Shown piece after piece: positions 29,889 through 40,343 of a stretch of 64,000 nucleotides of DNA. The translations under genes were made by a program, and so were the position numbers. This DNA is from [Synechococcus] sp. NIES-970. Lineage in GTDB: Bacteria > Cyanobacteriota > Cyanobacteriia > Cyanobacteriales > MRBY01. The first letter of the stretch is position 1, and every line of letters begins with the position of its first letter. The stretch spans positions 1,752,195 through 1,816,194 of the forward strand of contig AP017959.1 of the NCBI GenBank assembly GCA_002356215.1, given 5' to 3'. The notes under the pieces were generated by a model, which was given only the letters and a program-made list of their open reading frames with translations, made no database searches and was not told where the DNA came from.

Positions 29889-30971
29889 ATGACTACTACA
29901 CTACAGCAGCGCGAGAGCGCTTCCTTGTGGGAGAAGTTCTGTCAGTGGATCACCAGCACCGAGAACCGCATCTATGTCGGTTGGTTCGGCGTCCTGATGA
30001 TTCCTACTCTTCTCACCGCCACCACCTGCTTCATCATCGCTTTCATCGCTGCTCCCCCCGTGGACATCGATGGTATCCGTGAGCCCGTCGCAGGTTCTCT
30101 TCTCTACGGTAACAACATCATCTCTGGTGCTGTTGTTCCTTCTTCTAACGCAATTGGTCTCCACTTCTACCCCATCTGGGAAGCTGCTTCCCTCGATGAG
30201 TGGTTGTACAATGGTGGCCCTTACCAGTTGGTAATTTTCCACTTCCTCATCGGCGTATTCTGCTACATGGGTCGTGAGTGGGAACTTTCTTACCGCCTTG
30301 GTATGCGTCCCTGGATCTGTGTTGCTTTCTCTGCTCCCGTAGCCGCAGCAACTGCAGTATTCCTCATCTACCCCATCGGTCAAGGTTCCTTCTCTGATGG
30401 TATGCCTTTGGGTATCTCTGGTACGTTCAACTTCATGATCGTATTCCAGGCTGAGCACAACATCCTGATGCACCCCTTCCACATGCTCGGTGTGGCTGGT
30501 GTATTCGGCGGTTCTTTGTTCTCTGCAATGCACGGTTCTCTCGTAACCTCTTCTTTGGTACGTGAGACCACTGAAACCGAATCTCAGAACTACGGTTACA
30601 AGTTCGGTCAAGAAGAAGAAACTTACAACATCGTTGCAGCCCACGGCTACTTCGGTCGTTTGATCTTCCAATATGCATCTTTCAACAACAGCCGTTCCTT
30701 GCACTTCTTGCTTGGTGCATGGCCTGTAGTCGGTATCTGGTTCACTGCTCTTGGTGTATCTACCATGGCATTCAACCTGAACGGTTTCAACTTCAACCAG
30801 TCCATCTTGGACAGCCAAGGTCGTGTAATCAACACCTGGGCGGACATTCTGAACCGTGCGAACCTCGGTTTTGAAGTAATGCACGAGCGTAATGCTCACA
30901 ACTTCCCCTTAGACTTAGCAGCTGGCGAGCAAGCTCCTGTAGCTCTGCAAGCTCCTGCAATCAACGGTTAA
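29889..30971 (+). CDS. psbA: Photosystem II D1 protein (E130 type)
   Basis: The D1 reaction-centre subunit, which binds P680, pheophytin and the QB site. The 360-residue protein is nearly invariant. His118 is present as expected, and residue 130 is Glu. Glu130 marks the high-light form II D1 in cyanobacteria with several psbA genes; Gln130 marks form I. The C-terminal extension after Ala344 (NFPLDLA then AGEQAP...) is cleaved by CtpA. Codon use is even, as in a highly expressed gene. A strong promoter precedes it and a strong terminator follows. Confidence 0.99.
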   Translation: MTTTLQQRESASLWEKFCQWITSTENRIYVGWFGVLMIPTLLTATTCFIIAFIAAPPVDIDGIREPVAGSLLYGNNIISGAVVPSSNAIGLHFYPIWEAASLDEWLYNGGPYQLVIFHFLIGVFCYMGREWELSYRLGMRPWICVAFSAPVAAATAVFLIYPIGQGSFSDGMPLGISGTFNFMIVFQAEHNILMHPFHMLGVAGVFGGSLFSAMHGSLVTSSLVRETTETESQNYGYKFGQEEETYNIVAAHGYFGRLIFQYASFNNSRSLHFLLGAWPVVGIWFTALGVSTMAFNLNGFNFNQSILDSQGRVINTWADILNRANLGFEVMHERNAHNFPLDLAAGEQAPVALQAPAING

Positions 30972-31044
30972 GAACCGCTTGAGTTTTAGGGTTTAGTTGA
31001 AAACAATGATTGCTTTGACAGAAAAACTGAATAAGTAATTGTTA

Positions 31045-31092
31045 GCGAGAGCCCCTGCCATTAATGGTGGGGGCTCTCGCTTGTTTGTGCTT
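31045..31092 (+). terminator. Intrinsic terminator after psbA
   Basis: A 16-base arm at 31045-31060 (GCGAGAGCCCCTGCCA) pairs with 31065-31080 (TGGTGGGGGCTCTCGC) with only two G-U type pairs and a four-base loop, followed by a T-rich stretch. It is 75 bases past the psbA stop. The remaining spacer to pyrG (to 31333) holds a HIP1-centred palindrome near 31165 and the presumed pyrG promoter; nothing else was seen there. Confidence 0.9.
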
Positions 31093-31315
31093 TAAAGTGA
31101 GGACGCTTCACCCTGGGTTGTTACTTATCCTTGATGTTCGATGTGAGTAACTAATGGGTACCTGGGCGATCGCCCAAAAACTTTTCTCTGAAAAATACGG
31201 GGATCGCCACGAAAAAAATACAATACAACTCAGCGTCGGCACAGCTTTTGCCAGGAAATTTCCATAATCTATCGAAGGGAATATGGCAAAATGAACAGAT
31301 TAAAGAAATTGTTAA

Positions 31316-32992
<1,677 letters not shown>

Positions 32993-33017
32993 AAAATCCC
33001 TTTGGGTACTCTTAATT

Positions 33018-33332
33018 ATGGCAAATTCTATCCATCACATTGTTTTATTCACTTTGGCCGACACCACGGGAGCCACAGAAACCCAGGCGATTATCGACGA
33101 TGGTCTGATGCTTTTAGGGGCGATTCCTGGGGTTTTAAAGGTTGATCTGGGGTTAAAAGCTCGCGCTGATCGGGATGTCCATCTTCAGGATTATCAGTTG
33201 GCCTTGTATGTGCAGTTAGAAAGCGAGGCGGCTCTTGATCGCTATGGCCCCCACGCTAATCATCAGGAATTTCTCCAGCGCCACAAGGCGAAATGGACAA
33301 AGGTGCAGGTGGTCGATTTCTTCGGTCAATAA
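33018..33332 (+). CDS. Dabb (stress-responsive alpha/beta-barrel) domain protein
   Basis: A small ferredoxin-like dimeric fold of unclear function. The 104-residue protein has the family start SIHHIVLFTLAD and the pattern VLKVDLGLKARADRDVHLQDYQLAL, with YGPHANHQEF near the C-terminus. The frame is open further upstream inside pyrG, but ATG 33018 begins the domain. It lies 25 bases after pyrG and 39 before murQ, so it may be in one transcript with them. Confidence 0.85.
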   Translation: MANSIHHIVLFTLADTTGATETQAIIDDGLMLLGAIPGVLKVDLGLKARADRDVHLQDYQLALYVQLESEAALDRYGPHANHQEFLQRHKAKWTKVQVVDFFGQ

Positions 33333-33371
33333 ATTTTGGATATTTCATTATCGTTTCTAGGGGGTAATTCC

Positions 33372-34277
33372 TTGAGTTCTTACGAAAGTCGTGGTCACCT
33401 GTTGACAGAACAGGTGAATCCAGAGAGCCAAAATCTTGACCAAATGTCGGCCCTGGAATTAGTTGATCTGTTTAATCGGGAAGATCAAAAAACCCTGGAG
33501 GCGATCGCCAACGCTCGCAAGGAACTCGCCCAGGCCATTGAGATTACCAGCGCTGCTCTGAAACAAGGGGGCCGCCTCTTCTACATTGGTGCGGGAACCA
33601 GTGGCCGCCTCGGGGTGTTAGATGCCGCCGAATGCCCACCTACCTTTTGCACCCCTCCTGAACTGGTCCAAGGCATTATTGCTGGGGGCGCAGGGGCTCT
33701 CGTGCGCAGTTCTGAAGATCTCGAAGACCGAGCTGAAGATGGCAAGGAGGCGATCGCCCAACGGCAAATTACCGAATTAGATGTGGTTGTTGGCATTACC
33801 GCTGGCGGCACAACGCCCTACGTCCAAGGTGCATTGTTGGCAGCCCAGCAACGGGGGGCCAAAACAGTGTTTATCAGTTGTGTCCCTGCTGACCAGGTGC
33901 CTTTTGCCGCCGATGTGGATATTCGCCTCCTTACAGGGCCCGAAATTCTGGCAGGATCTACCCGTCTAAAAGCAGGTACGGTCACTAAAATGGCTTTGAA
34001 TATTCTCTCCACCAGCGTCATGGTCAGACTGGGAAAAGTGTACGGTAACCGGATGATCGATGTGGCGGTGACAAACCATAAACTCCATGACCGCGCCCTG
34101 CGCATTCTCCAAGATCTAACGGAGCTGAGCCGCGAAGATGCTGCGCTTCTCCTCGAAAAAGCCCACCGTCGCGTTAAAGTCGCCCTCCTCATGCACTGGC
34201 AAGAGATTGATTTTGAGACAGGCGATCGCCTCCTTCAGGAATGCCAAGGTAATTTGCGCGATGCCCTTGCAGAATAG
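33372..34277 (+). CDS. murQ: N-acetylmuramic acid 6-phosphate etherase
   Basis: Removes the lactyl group from MurNAc 6-phosphate during peptidoglycan recycling. From the TTG at 33372, with AGGGGG eight bases upstream, the product is 301 residues, the usual family length, starting SSYESRGHLLTEQVNP. It has the SIS sugar-phosphate-binding fold with GAGTSGRLGVLDAAECPPTF and the conserved GLTGGTTP-like GITAGGTTP. A TTG at 33336 gives a longer N-terminus and is less likely. Confidence 0.93.
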   Translation: MSSYESRGHLLTEQVNPESQNLDQMSALELVDLFNREDQKTLEAIANARKELAQAIEITSAALKQGGRLFYIGAGTSGRLGVLDAAECPPTFCTPPELVQGIIAGGAGALVRSSEDLEDRAEDGKEAIAQRQITELDVVVGITAGGTTPYVQGALLAAQQRGAKTVFISCVPADQVPFAADVDIRLLTGPEILAGSTRLKAGTVTKMALNILSTSVMVRLGKVYGNRMIDVAVTNHKLHDRALRILQDLTELSREDAALLLEKAHRRVKVALLMHWQEIDFETGDRLLQECQGNLRDALAE

Positions 34278-34315
34278 CCATTGAACTAACTCCTAACGTC
34301 AAATTAGTTCGAGAT

Positions 34316-34348
34316 GGTCCTACTCAGCAAACTGTGGGGCTTTTTTTT
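34316..34348 (+). terminator. Intrinsic terminator after murQ
   Basis: GGTCCTAC (34316-34323) pairs with GTGGGGCT (34334-34341), with G-U pairs, a ten-base loop and a run of T to 34348. A second inverted repeat, GAACTAA/TTAGTTC, lies just upstream at 34283-34310. Confidence 0.75.
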
Positions 34349-34449
34349 GTTAACGGTACATATCCAGTAGCATAGGTTTTAAGCAACCATTGCCTCGGTT
34401 ATCGATGTTAAACTCAGGGGAAGATATTACAAAACTTTACAATTGGCCC

Positions 34450-35928
34450 ATGACTGCAACATTGTCCAACCAGCAAAAAAACTATGACCAAACGGCTTGG
34501 CAAAAAGGTTATGAATCCCAGCGGGAAGAAGCAGCCTACGAAATTACGGAAGTTGAAGGACAAATTCCGGCAGCACTAGAAGGGACTTTGTTTCGGAATG
34601 GGCCAGGGCTACTAGATATTGGTGGTACGCCGATTAAGCATCCCTTTGATGGCGATGGGATGATCTGCTCAGTGACCTTTCGCGGGGGGCGGGCTTACTT
34701 CCAAAATCGTTTTGTGCGAACAGAAGGATTTGTGGCGGAACAGAAAGCAGGGAAACCCCTTTATCGTGGTGTATTTGGTACGCAAAAATCGGGCGGTCTT
34801 TTCAATAACGTGTTTGATATGCGGCTGAAAAATATCGCAAATACCAATGTGATCTATTGGGGGAAGAAGTTATTGGCCCTCTGGGAAGCGGCAGAACCCC
34901 ACCGCCTCGATCCAGAAAATTTAGAGACAAAAGGACTTGATTATCTTGGGGATATCTTAAAAGCTGGAGATGGGTTTTCGGCTCATCCCCGCATTGATCC
35001 GGCCAGCATTTGGGATGGGGGCGAGCCCTGTTTGGTTAATTTTGCGGTGAAGCCTGGTTTGCCGACGCGTTTAGTCATCTATGAAATTAGCCCCAGCGGT
35101 GAACTACTGCGCTATCGGGAACATGAGGCCCAGGGATTTGCCTTTATCCATGATTTTGCGATCACGCCTAACTATGTGATTTTTTTCCAGGCGTCGGTGA
35201 AGTTTAATCCATTGCCCTATGTGCTGGGACTAAAAGGCGCAGGGGAATGTGTCAAATTTGAAGCAGATAAGCCCACTAAGATGATCGTGATTCCACGAGA
35301 TCCAGCGCGGACGGATGTGCAAACCCTAGAGGCGGAGGCGGGCTTTGTATTCCACCATGCCAATGCCTTTGAGCGGGACAATCAAATTATTGTGGATTCG
35401 GTTTGTTATCAGTCGATTCCTCAGGTGCAGCCAGATTTAGATTATAAAAATGTTGATTTTAATGCTTTAGATCCGGGTCAGTTATGGCGCTTTAGCCTGG
35501 ATCTGGAAACGCAAAAGGTCACCAGGGAATTATTAGATACCCGCTGTTGTGAGTTTCCGGTGGTGCACCCGGCCTATGTGGGACGCGATCGCCGTTATAC
35601 CTATATCGGGGCAACCGATGCTGCCACGGGGAATGCACCGCTCCAAGCTGTTTGGAAAGTAGATCATCAAGGGGATAATTCCCAGCTCTATTCCTTTGCG
35701 CCGAGCGGATTTACCGGGGAACCGATCTTTGTGCCCTGTCCGGAGGCTACGGCAGAAGATGAAGGCTGGGTTCTATTGATGGTTTATGATTCGGCCCGCC
35801 ATGGTTCTGATGTGGTGATCTTCGATGCTCAGGATTTCACCCAGCCTGTCGCAACCCTACATCTTAAACAGCATATTCCCTACGGGTTGCACGGCAGTTG
35901 GACGCCGGAAGTGTTTGTGAGCTTTTAG
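34450..35928 (+). CDS. Carotenoid cleavage oxygenase (apocarotenoid oxygenase family)
   Basis: A non-haem iron enzyme that cleaves carotenoids or apocarotenoids, in the family of the Synechocystis apocarotenoid-15,15'-oxygenase. From ATG 34450 it has 492 residues. The four iron-binding histidines are in AHPRIDP, FIHDFAI, FHHANAF and GLHGSW. FRNGPGLLDIGG and KHPFDGDGMI are family blocks. Starts at TTG 34390 and ATG 34405 are possible; 34450 gives the family N-terminus, though no clear ribosome-binding site is present. Confidence 0.9.
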   Translation: MTATLSNQQKNYDQTAWQKGYESQREEAAYEITEVEGQIPAALEGTLFRNGPGLLDIGGTPIKHPFDGDGMICSVTFRGGRAYFQNRFVRTEGFVAEQKAGKPLYRGVFGTQKSGGLFNNVFDMRLKNIANTNVIYWGKKLLALWEAAEPHRLDPENLETKGLDYLGDILKAGDGFSAHPRIDPASIWDGGEPCLVNFAVKPGLPTRLVIYEISPSGELLRYREHEAQGFAFIHDFAITPNYVIFFQASVKFNPLPYVLGLKGAGECVKFEADKPTKMIVIPRDPARTDVQTLEAEAGFVFHHANAFERDNQIIVDSVCYQSIPQVQPDLDYKNVDFNALDPGQLWRFSLDLETQKVTRELLDTRCCEFPVVHPAYVGRDRRYTYIGATDAATGNAPLQAVWKVDHQGDNSQLYSFAPSGFTGEPIFVPCPEATAEDEGWVLLMVYDSARHGSDVVIFDAQDFTQPVATLHLKQHIPYGLHGSWTPEVFVSF

Positions 35929-35941
35929 GGAGAGAGCATCG

Positions 35942-36253
35942 TTAATCGATAGATTGTTTGGGGCCAGGCGATCGCCAAATCCACCAGGCTCCTAAACAAA
36001 GGGTACAATTGCCTATTAGGGTCAGGGCAGCTTGGAGGGTGACGAGCCATTCCAGGCTGGGGTCATTGTCGAAAAAATGCCAAGTACAAGCACACATCGC
36101 ACTGACCAAAGACGGCAGCATCCCCCAGGCGAGGGCCGTCCAGCTTTTGTCCTGGGTGAGCTGACCATAAGTTTGGATCAGCCAGATGGCTAAAATCCAT
36201 TCAAAGACACTGGAAATGTGCACAATCCAGGTGGGAAAAGAAAGGGCATTCAT
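35942..36253 (-). CDS. DUF2499 membrane protein
   Basis: A 103-residue conserved cyanobacterial and plastid membrane protein of unknown function. It has about three hydrophobic helices (HISSVFEWILAIWLIQTYG, ALAWGMLPSLVSAMCACTW, LQAALTLIGNCTLCLGAWWIW) and the signature ACTWHFFDN. It ends 14 bases from the oxygenase stop, convergent, and its start is 22 bases downstream of coaBC. Confidence 0.88.
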   Translation of the reverse strand: MNALSFPTWIVHISSVFEWILAIWLIQTYGQLTQDKSWTALAWGMLPSLVSAMCACTWHFFDNDPSLEWLVTLQAALTLIGNCTLCLGAWWIWRSPGPKQSID

Positions 36254-36274
36254 CGGGGCGGGTAAAATTGCTGG

Positions 36275-37486
36275 CTACAGTTGCTTAATAAAGTCTAATA
36301 GATGGTGGGCGATCGCCCCTTTGCTGGCTTGGGGAATCGTCGCTTTGCGGCCCTCTTTGTCGAGGAAAATCAATTGATTTGTTTCACTGGCAAAACCAGA
36401 GTTTTCTTGATCTACGGCATTGGCGGCGATCGCATCGAGGTTTTTCCGCTGGAGTTTCGCTAAAGCTGGGGCGGTAATTTCTCCCGTTTGGGCCGCAAAG
36501 CCGATCAATTTTTGGTCAGGGCGTTTCCGTTGACCCAGTTGGGCCGCAATATCCGGAATTTCCTCTAGGGCAAGACTTTCGGGCAACTCTGCCTTCGCTA
36601 ACTTATGGCCATAGTTCACCGTCGGCCGCACATCGCCCACCGCTGCACACAGCACAATCCAGTCGAATTGATCTGCCTGGGACAGCATCATTTGCTCCAT
36701 TTCAGCGGCGCTGGTCACAGGAAAAAGATTGATATTAGGCAAATTTTCTAATAAACGACTTTCGATCGGCCCATGCACCAGGGTGACCACTGCGCCCCGG
36801 TAGGCCGCTGCTTCGGCGATCGCCAAACCCATTTTGCCTGTAGAAGGATTGCCAATAAAGCGCACCGGGTCGAAATGTTCCCGCGTGCCCCCAGCACTCA
36901 CGAGAACTTTTTTGCCTGCTAGATCCGCTTGGCCCCGACTGTGGATCAGAGCCTGGACCGCTTTAATGATTTGTACTGGTTCTGCCATGCGCCCTTTTCC
37001 TCGGCGATCGCAGGCAAGCAGGCCGCTATTTGGATCGAGGATATGATAACGCTGGTCTCGCTGCATTCTGCGCCAGTTAGACTGTACCGACAGCTGTTGC
37101 CACATATCCGTATTCATCGCTGGGGCCACCAAAACAGGACAGGTAGAGGCCAAAATGATGTTCGTCAACAACGTATCGGCTAAACCCAGACTTACCTTTG
37201 CCAGGGTATTCGCTGTTAGGGGCGCCAGCAAAATTAAATCAGCCCATTCCCCCAGGTCAATATGCACCGGGCGGGGGCGATGGCTATCCCAAAAATCTTC
37301 ATCGGTGTAGGCGGGATGACGACTTAGGGTTGCGACAGTAAGGGGGGTAATAAAGCGTTGGGCTGAGTCTGTTAAAACAACCCGCACCTCTGCCCCTGCC
37401 TGGAACAGCTGAGAAATTACCTCACAGACCTTGTAGGCGGCAATACCCCCACTAAGGCCGACGACAATTTTTTTTTCCTTGAGCAT
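36275..37486 (-). CDS. coaBC: Bifunctional phosphopantothenoylcysteine decarboxylase/ligase
   Basis: Two successive steps of coenzyme A synthesis. The N-terminal CoaC flavoprotein half (residues 1 to about 190) has [11 protein letters not shown] and the catalytic-region APAMNTDMW. The C-terminal CoaB ligase half has [24 protein letters not shown]. At 403 residues it is the usual size. It starts one base from the stop of the DUF2555 gene upstream, a sign of translational coupling. Confidence 0.97.
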   Translation of the reverse strand: MLKEKKIVVGLSGGIAAYKVCEVISQLFQAGAEVRVVLTDSAQRFITPLTVATLSRHPAYTDEDFWDSHRPRPVHIDLGEWADLILLAPLTANTLAKVSLGLADTLLTNIILASTCPVLVAPAMNTDMWQQLSVQSNWRRMQRDQRYHILDPNSGLLACDRRGKGRMAEPVQIIKAVQALIHSRGQADLAGKKVLVSAGGTREHFDPVRFIGNPSTGKMGLAIAEAAAYRGAVVTLVHGPIESRLLENLPNINLFPVTSAAEMEQMMLSQADQFDWIVLCAAVGDVRPTVNYGHKLAKAELPESLALEEIPDIAAQLGQRKRPDQKLIGFAAQTGEITAPALAKLQRKNLDAIAANAVDQENSGFASETNQLIFLDKEGRKATIPQASKGAIAHHLLDFIKQL

Positions 37487-37699
37487 TTACGATTCGTCGT
37501 AGGCTTCGATATCTAACAGGTGCCAGTAGGGTTCAACTAATTCTTGTCTCTGGAAGGCGATCGCCCGGAGCAGATGCCAATCCTGGAGTGCCTCAAAGGG
37601 CGTCGGATAATCATCCAATTCTAACCGTGCGGCAAGTTCGGCCACTTCTCGTTCGTCCATGTGGTCGATTTCCTGGGGGGTTTTTGTTAAGACTGTCAT
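37487..37699 (-). CDS. DUF2555 protein
   Basis: A 70-residue cyanobacteria-specific protein of unknown function. The product MTVLTKTPQEIDHMDEREVAELAARLELDDYPTPFEALQDWHLLRAI fits the family. The ATG at 37699 has the strong ribosome-binding site GGAGG. The stop directly abuts the coaBC start, and the same pairing suggests a role or expression tied to coenzyme A synthesis; that is inference. Confidence 0.85.
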   Translation of the reverse strand: MTVLTKTPQEIDHMDEREVAELAARLELDDYPTPFEALQDWHLLRAIAFQRQELVEPYWHLLDIEAYDES

Positions 37700-37871
37700 A
37701 GTAAGACCTCCCTGACGCTGCACGTGCTGATAATTCTGTTCAACCCCTATTCTACCCCTAGCGATCGCCAAAACTATTCCCCGTCACGGTTCTTAATTGC
37801 TCCCTTGATCTGTCGCGTAAATTAGACGTATCTTAGGGGGAGATTCTGTTCCCCAAGGAGTCAGGCCTTCC

Positions 37872-38078
37872 ATGTTAATTGAACCCAGCGTGTTACGGGC
37901 TGCCCAGCAGATCTATAACCAATATGCCGCCGTTCATCCTGTGCGCTTTCAATACGTCACCGGGGTTTCAATCAACTCACAAACTCTCCAGGGATTTGTT
38001 AGTTTTCGGGAACATGCAGTCCTTTTGCCCCAAGAAGTTTTTGTGCCCGTCGAGCAGCTCATGAACTACAGCGCTTAA
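37872..38078 (+). CDS. Small conserved-looking hypothetical protein
   Basis: I do not recognise it. The 68-residue frame from ATG 37872 is preceded by AAGGAG about 11 bases upstream. It has an amphipathic helix (PSVLRAAQQIYNQYAAVHP) and a beta-rich remainder with aromatic and Val residues (PVRFQYVTGV, LQGFVSFREHAVLL), like a soluble small-domain protein. It is divergent from the DUF2555/coaBC operon. Confidence 0.7.
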   Translation: MLIEPSVLRAAQQIYNQYAAVHPVRFQYVTGVSINSQTLQGFVSFREHAVLLPQEVFVPVEQLMNYSA

Positions 38079-38097
38079 CCCCCCTCAAATCAACCTA

Positions 38098-38556
38098 CTA
38101 ATCCACAACAGAATTATCAAGGCGACAAGCAACCGCCGCCCCACAGGTTTTTCTGTCCTCTTGGGCCTTGATTAAAGTAATCAAATCCGGTCTTCCGGTC
38201 AGTTGCAGACGATATTTTGCCCAGACACCATAAATTCCATCGGCCACCTGGCCGATCAGGGGCAATCTTGTAATGCCATAAACCCAGCCCATGCCCAGAA
38301 CTGAATAGACGTAGCGAAAAACCGCCACATTTTGTAGCACAGTACCATCGGGCAAAACCCCATGAATCCGTTCCATCGCCGCTTGAAAAGTGACACCACC
38401 ATGGCAGCTCGGCTCATAATCCACCGCCATCACATCCACAAACCGTACTAAACCGCGCCCTTGGTCCTTGCGTCGTAAAAAATTGACTTCCCGGAGACAG
38501 AGGGGACATTGGCCGTCGTAGAGCAGGGTGATTTTCCAAGTAGCGGGCGAAGACAT
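38098..38556 (-). CDS. DCC-family thiol-disulfide oxidoreductase (DUF393)
   Basis: A predicted thioredoxin-like redox protein. The product from ATG 38556 is 152 residues, with the family motif YDGQCPLCLREVNFLRR (DxxCPxC) near residue 17, FVDVMAVDY and the DGTVL turn. The frame extends to a TTG at 38583 but ATG 38556 places the motif near the N-terminus as usual. The substrate is unknown. Confidence 0.87.
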   Translation of the reverse strand: MSSPATWKITLLYDGQCPLCLREVNFLRRKDQGRGLVRFVDVMAVDYEPSCHGGVTFQAAMERIHGVLPDGTVLQNVAVFRYVYSVLGMGWVYGITRLPLIGQVADGIYGVWAKYRLQLTGRPDLITLIKAQEDRKTCGAAVACRLDNSVVD

Positions 38557-38639
38557 ATGAAAATTTTGGAGTAATGGGGGCAAGGTTCTATTCTAAAAAA
38601 TTTTCCCCTAAGAAGCTGGGAGTAAATCAGAATTCACTG

Positions 38640-39400
38640 TCAACGGCTCCCATCTATTACCACTATCCCCAGTTTTTCCCCCAGGCTGGTACTCGTGGGG
38701 TTGATAACGCTTACTCTCCGGCGAATATCAGTGGGGTTCTAGGCTGTTAATTGAGCGAGGGTTGCACTTCGACTTCCTGCCATTGGTAAATGTGTCGGCG
38801 ATATCCTGGGCGGCACTATAAGTCATTTCGACGCGATAGGCTCGAAGTATCCTAACGGCTTTTTAAAACTAAACCAGCGGCACGATAAAAGGGGCGTAAA
38901 TGCCAGCCATCTGTGCCCCATGGTCCTGGTGAAAACTAGGCATGATGGCTCAATAACAGGGCGATAATACTATCGAAATTGGCAGGATTGAAAAGATGTT
39001 TTTCTTGGTAACAAAATAGAAATTTGCGGGCGATCGCCTAGGCGGCTACCCCCATCAAAATGGGAGGGTGGTTTCCTGTAGTAGCAGTGAGAGGCTTAAC
39101 CCCGTGATCATGGCGCTACGGAAACCAGATATTAAAAGGGGTTTCACCGGGCGAGATTGTTCCTCTGAAATAAACTGAGGCTCCATTCGGTCACGGTATA
39201 GGTGGCGATCGCCAAGCAGACCCCCCGTTAAATCGAGCGGCCAGTCGCGGGTACAGACTCTAAAGACTAAAAAAATGCTCAGAATAGCGATTTGATAATC
39301 ACAGACATCACTAAAGGGCCCTACAGCCACTCCCTCGCGCAGTGAGAATGGATTGCCCAGAGTATCTATGACAGCAGACTAAATTGCTAGAAAGGTTTCT
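38640..39400 (-). pseudogene. Probable decayed gene in a gene-poor 1-kb region
   Basis: Between 38557 and 39573 there is no intact large gene. On the minus strand several stretches look protein-like but are broken by stops and frame changes: one 91-codon frame at 39055-39330 including LLGDRHLYRDRMEPQF and ISGFRSAMITGLSLSLLLQ; a stretch near 38880-38960 reading PWGTDGWHLRPFYRAAGLVL; and one near 38760-38790 reading RHIYQWQEVEVQPSLN. The family cannot be named. HIP1 sites remain in the region. Low certainty that all belong to one gene. Confidence 0.35.
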
Positions 39401-39573
39401 TTTTTTGTAACAAAAAGTCGAAGCAACTTCCCTCCTCCTAAACTTAAATCAGGTCAGCATCTAAGGGCGTCACTAATTGTTAAAAAGTGTGAACCTTAAT
39501 TGCCTCAGAAAGAAGTTTTTTCTATCTGAGAAGCGTGCCTAATTATTCTTTTTCAGTGTGTAGGAGTTTTGTG

Positions 39574-40281
39574 ATGCAACTTAAAAAAGTTTTTGTTCCT
39601 GTTTTAGCTGTCCTTCTCTGTCTTGGGGGAACTTCTGAGGCGATCGCCCAAGAACTATTGCGGACGATCACTGTAACAGGCCAGGGAGAAGAAGCTGTTT
39701 CTACAAGTATTTCTGAAGTGCGCCTCGGGGTAGAAGTACGGGGAGAAACCGCCACCCAGGTCCAGGCTGATATCGCCCAACGTAGTAACCAAGTGGTAGA
39801 TTTCCTGAAAGGGAAAAATGTCGATAAGCTCACCACCACAGGCATTAACCTCCAGCCAGAATATGACTATAACAATGACAATCGCCGCTTAGTCGGCTAC
39901 CTGGCTACGAATATTGTCAGCTTTGAAGTACCCACCTCCCAAGCCGGGAGCATCATGGATGAAGCAGTCAGAGTTGGGGCCACTCGCGTTGACGGCATCT
40001 ATTTCCGGGCCACCGACGATGCCCTTGCAGCCGCCGAACGGACAGCCCTCGCTGAAGCCGCCCAGGATGCTCGGAACCAAGCACAGATTGTTCTTGGTTC
40101 TTTGGGTCTGAGTGCCCAGGAAATTGTTCAAATCCAGGTAAATGGTGCCACCCCCCCCGCGCCCCTTTTTAGAGCCATGGATACTGCGCGGACAATGGCC
40201 TTCGAAAGTGCAGCCCCTTCCCCCGTTGAAGGAGGTGAACAGACGGTCAATGCTTCTGTGACCCTGACGATCCGTTACTAA
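39574..40281 (+). CDS. SIMPL (DUF541) domain protein, exported
   Basis: A periplasmic or membrane-associated protein of the SIMPL family, whose bacterial members have been linked to stress tolerance. From ATG 39574 (GGAG eight bases before) it has a signal peptide (MQLKKVFVPVLAVLLCLG, cleavage near AIAQ) and a mature SIMPL domain with TITVTGQGEEAVSTSISEVRL, VDFLKGKNVDKLTTTGINL and YFRATDDALAAAERTALAEAA. The longer frame to 39535 is unlikely because the signal peptide starts at 39574. Confidence 0.88.
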   Translation: MQLKKVFVPVLAVLLCLGGTSEAIAQELLRTITVTGQGEEAVSTSISEVRLGVEVRGETATQVQADIAQRSNQVVDFLKGKNVDKLTTTGINLQPEYDYNNDNRRLVGYLATNIVSFEVPTSQAGSIMDEAVRVGATRVDGIYFRATDDALAAAERTALAEAAQDARNQAQIVLGSLGLSAQEIVQIQVNGATPPAPLFRAMDTARTMAFESAAPSPVEGGEQTVNASVTLTIRY

Positions 40282-40343
40282 AGCCGCCCGTTTAGGGTTA
40301 AATTAGGGGCGATCGCCTTTCGGGAGCGCAGATACATTCGGCC

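Noticed and set aside
29901-30899. Long 332-codon frame antisense to psbA
   Set aside because: It mirrors the codon pattern of the highly conserved psbA gene and has no start signal or protein-like composition.
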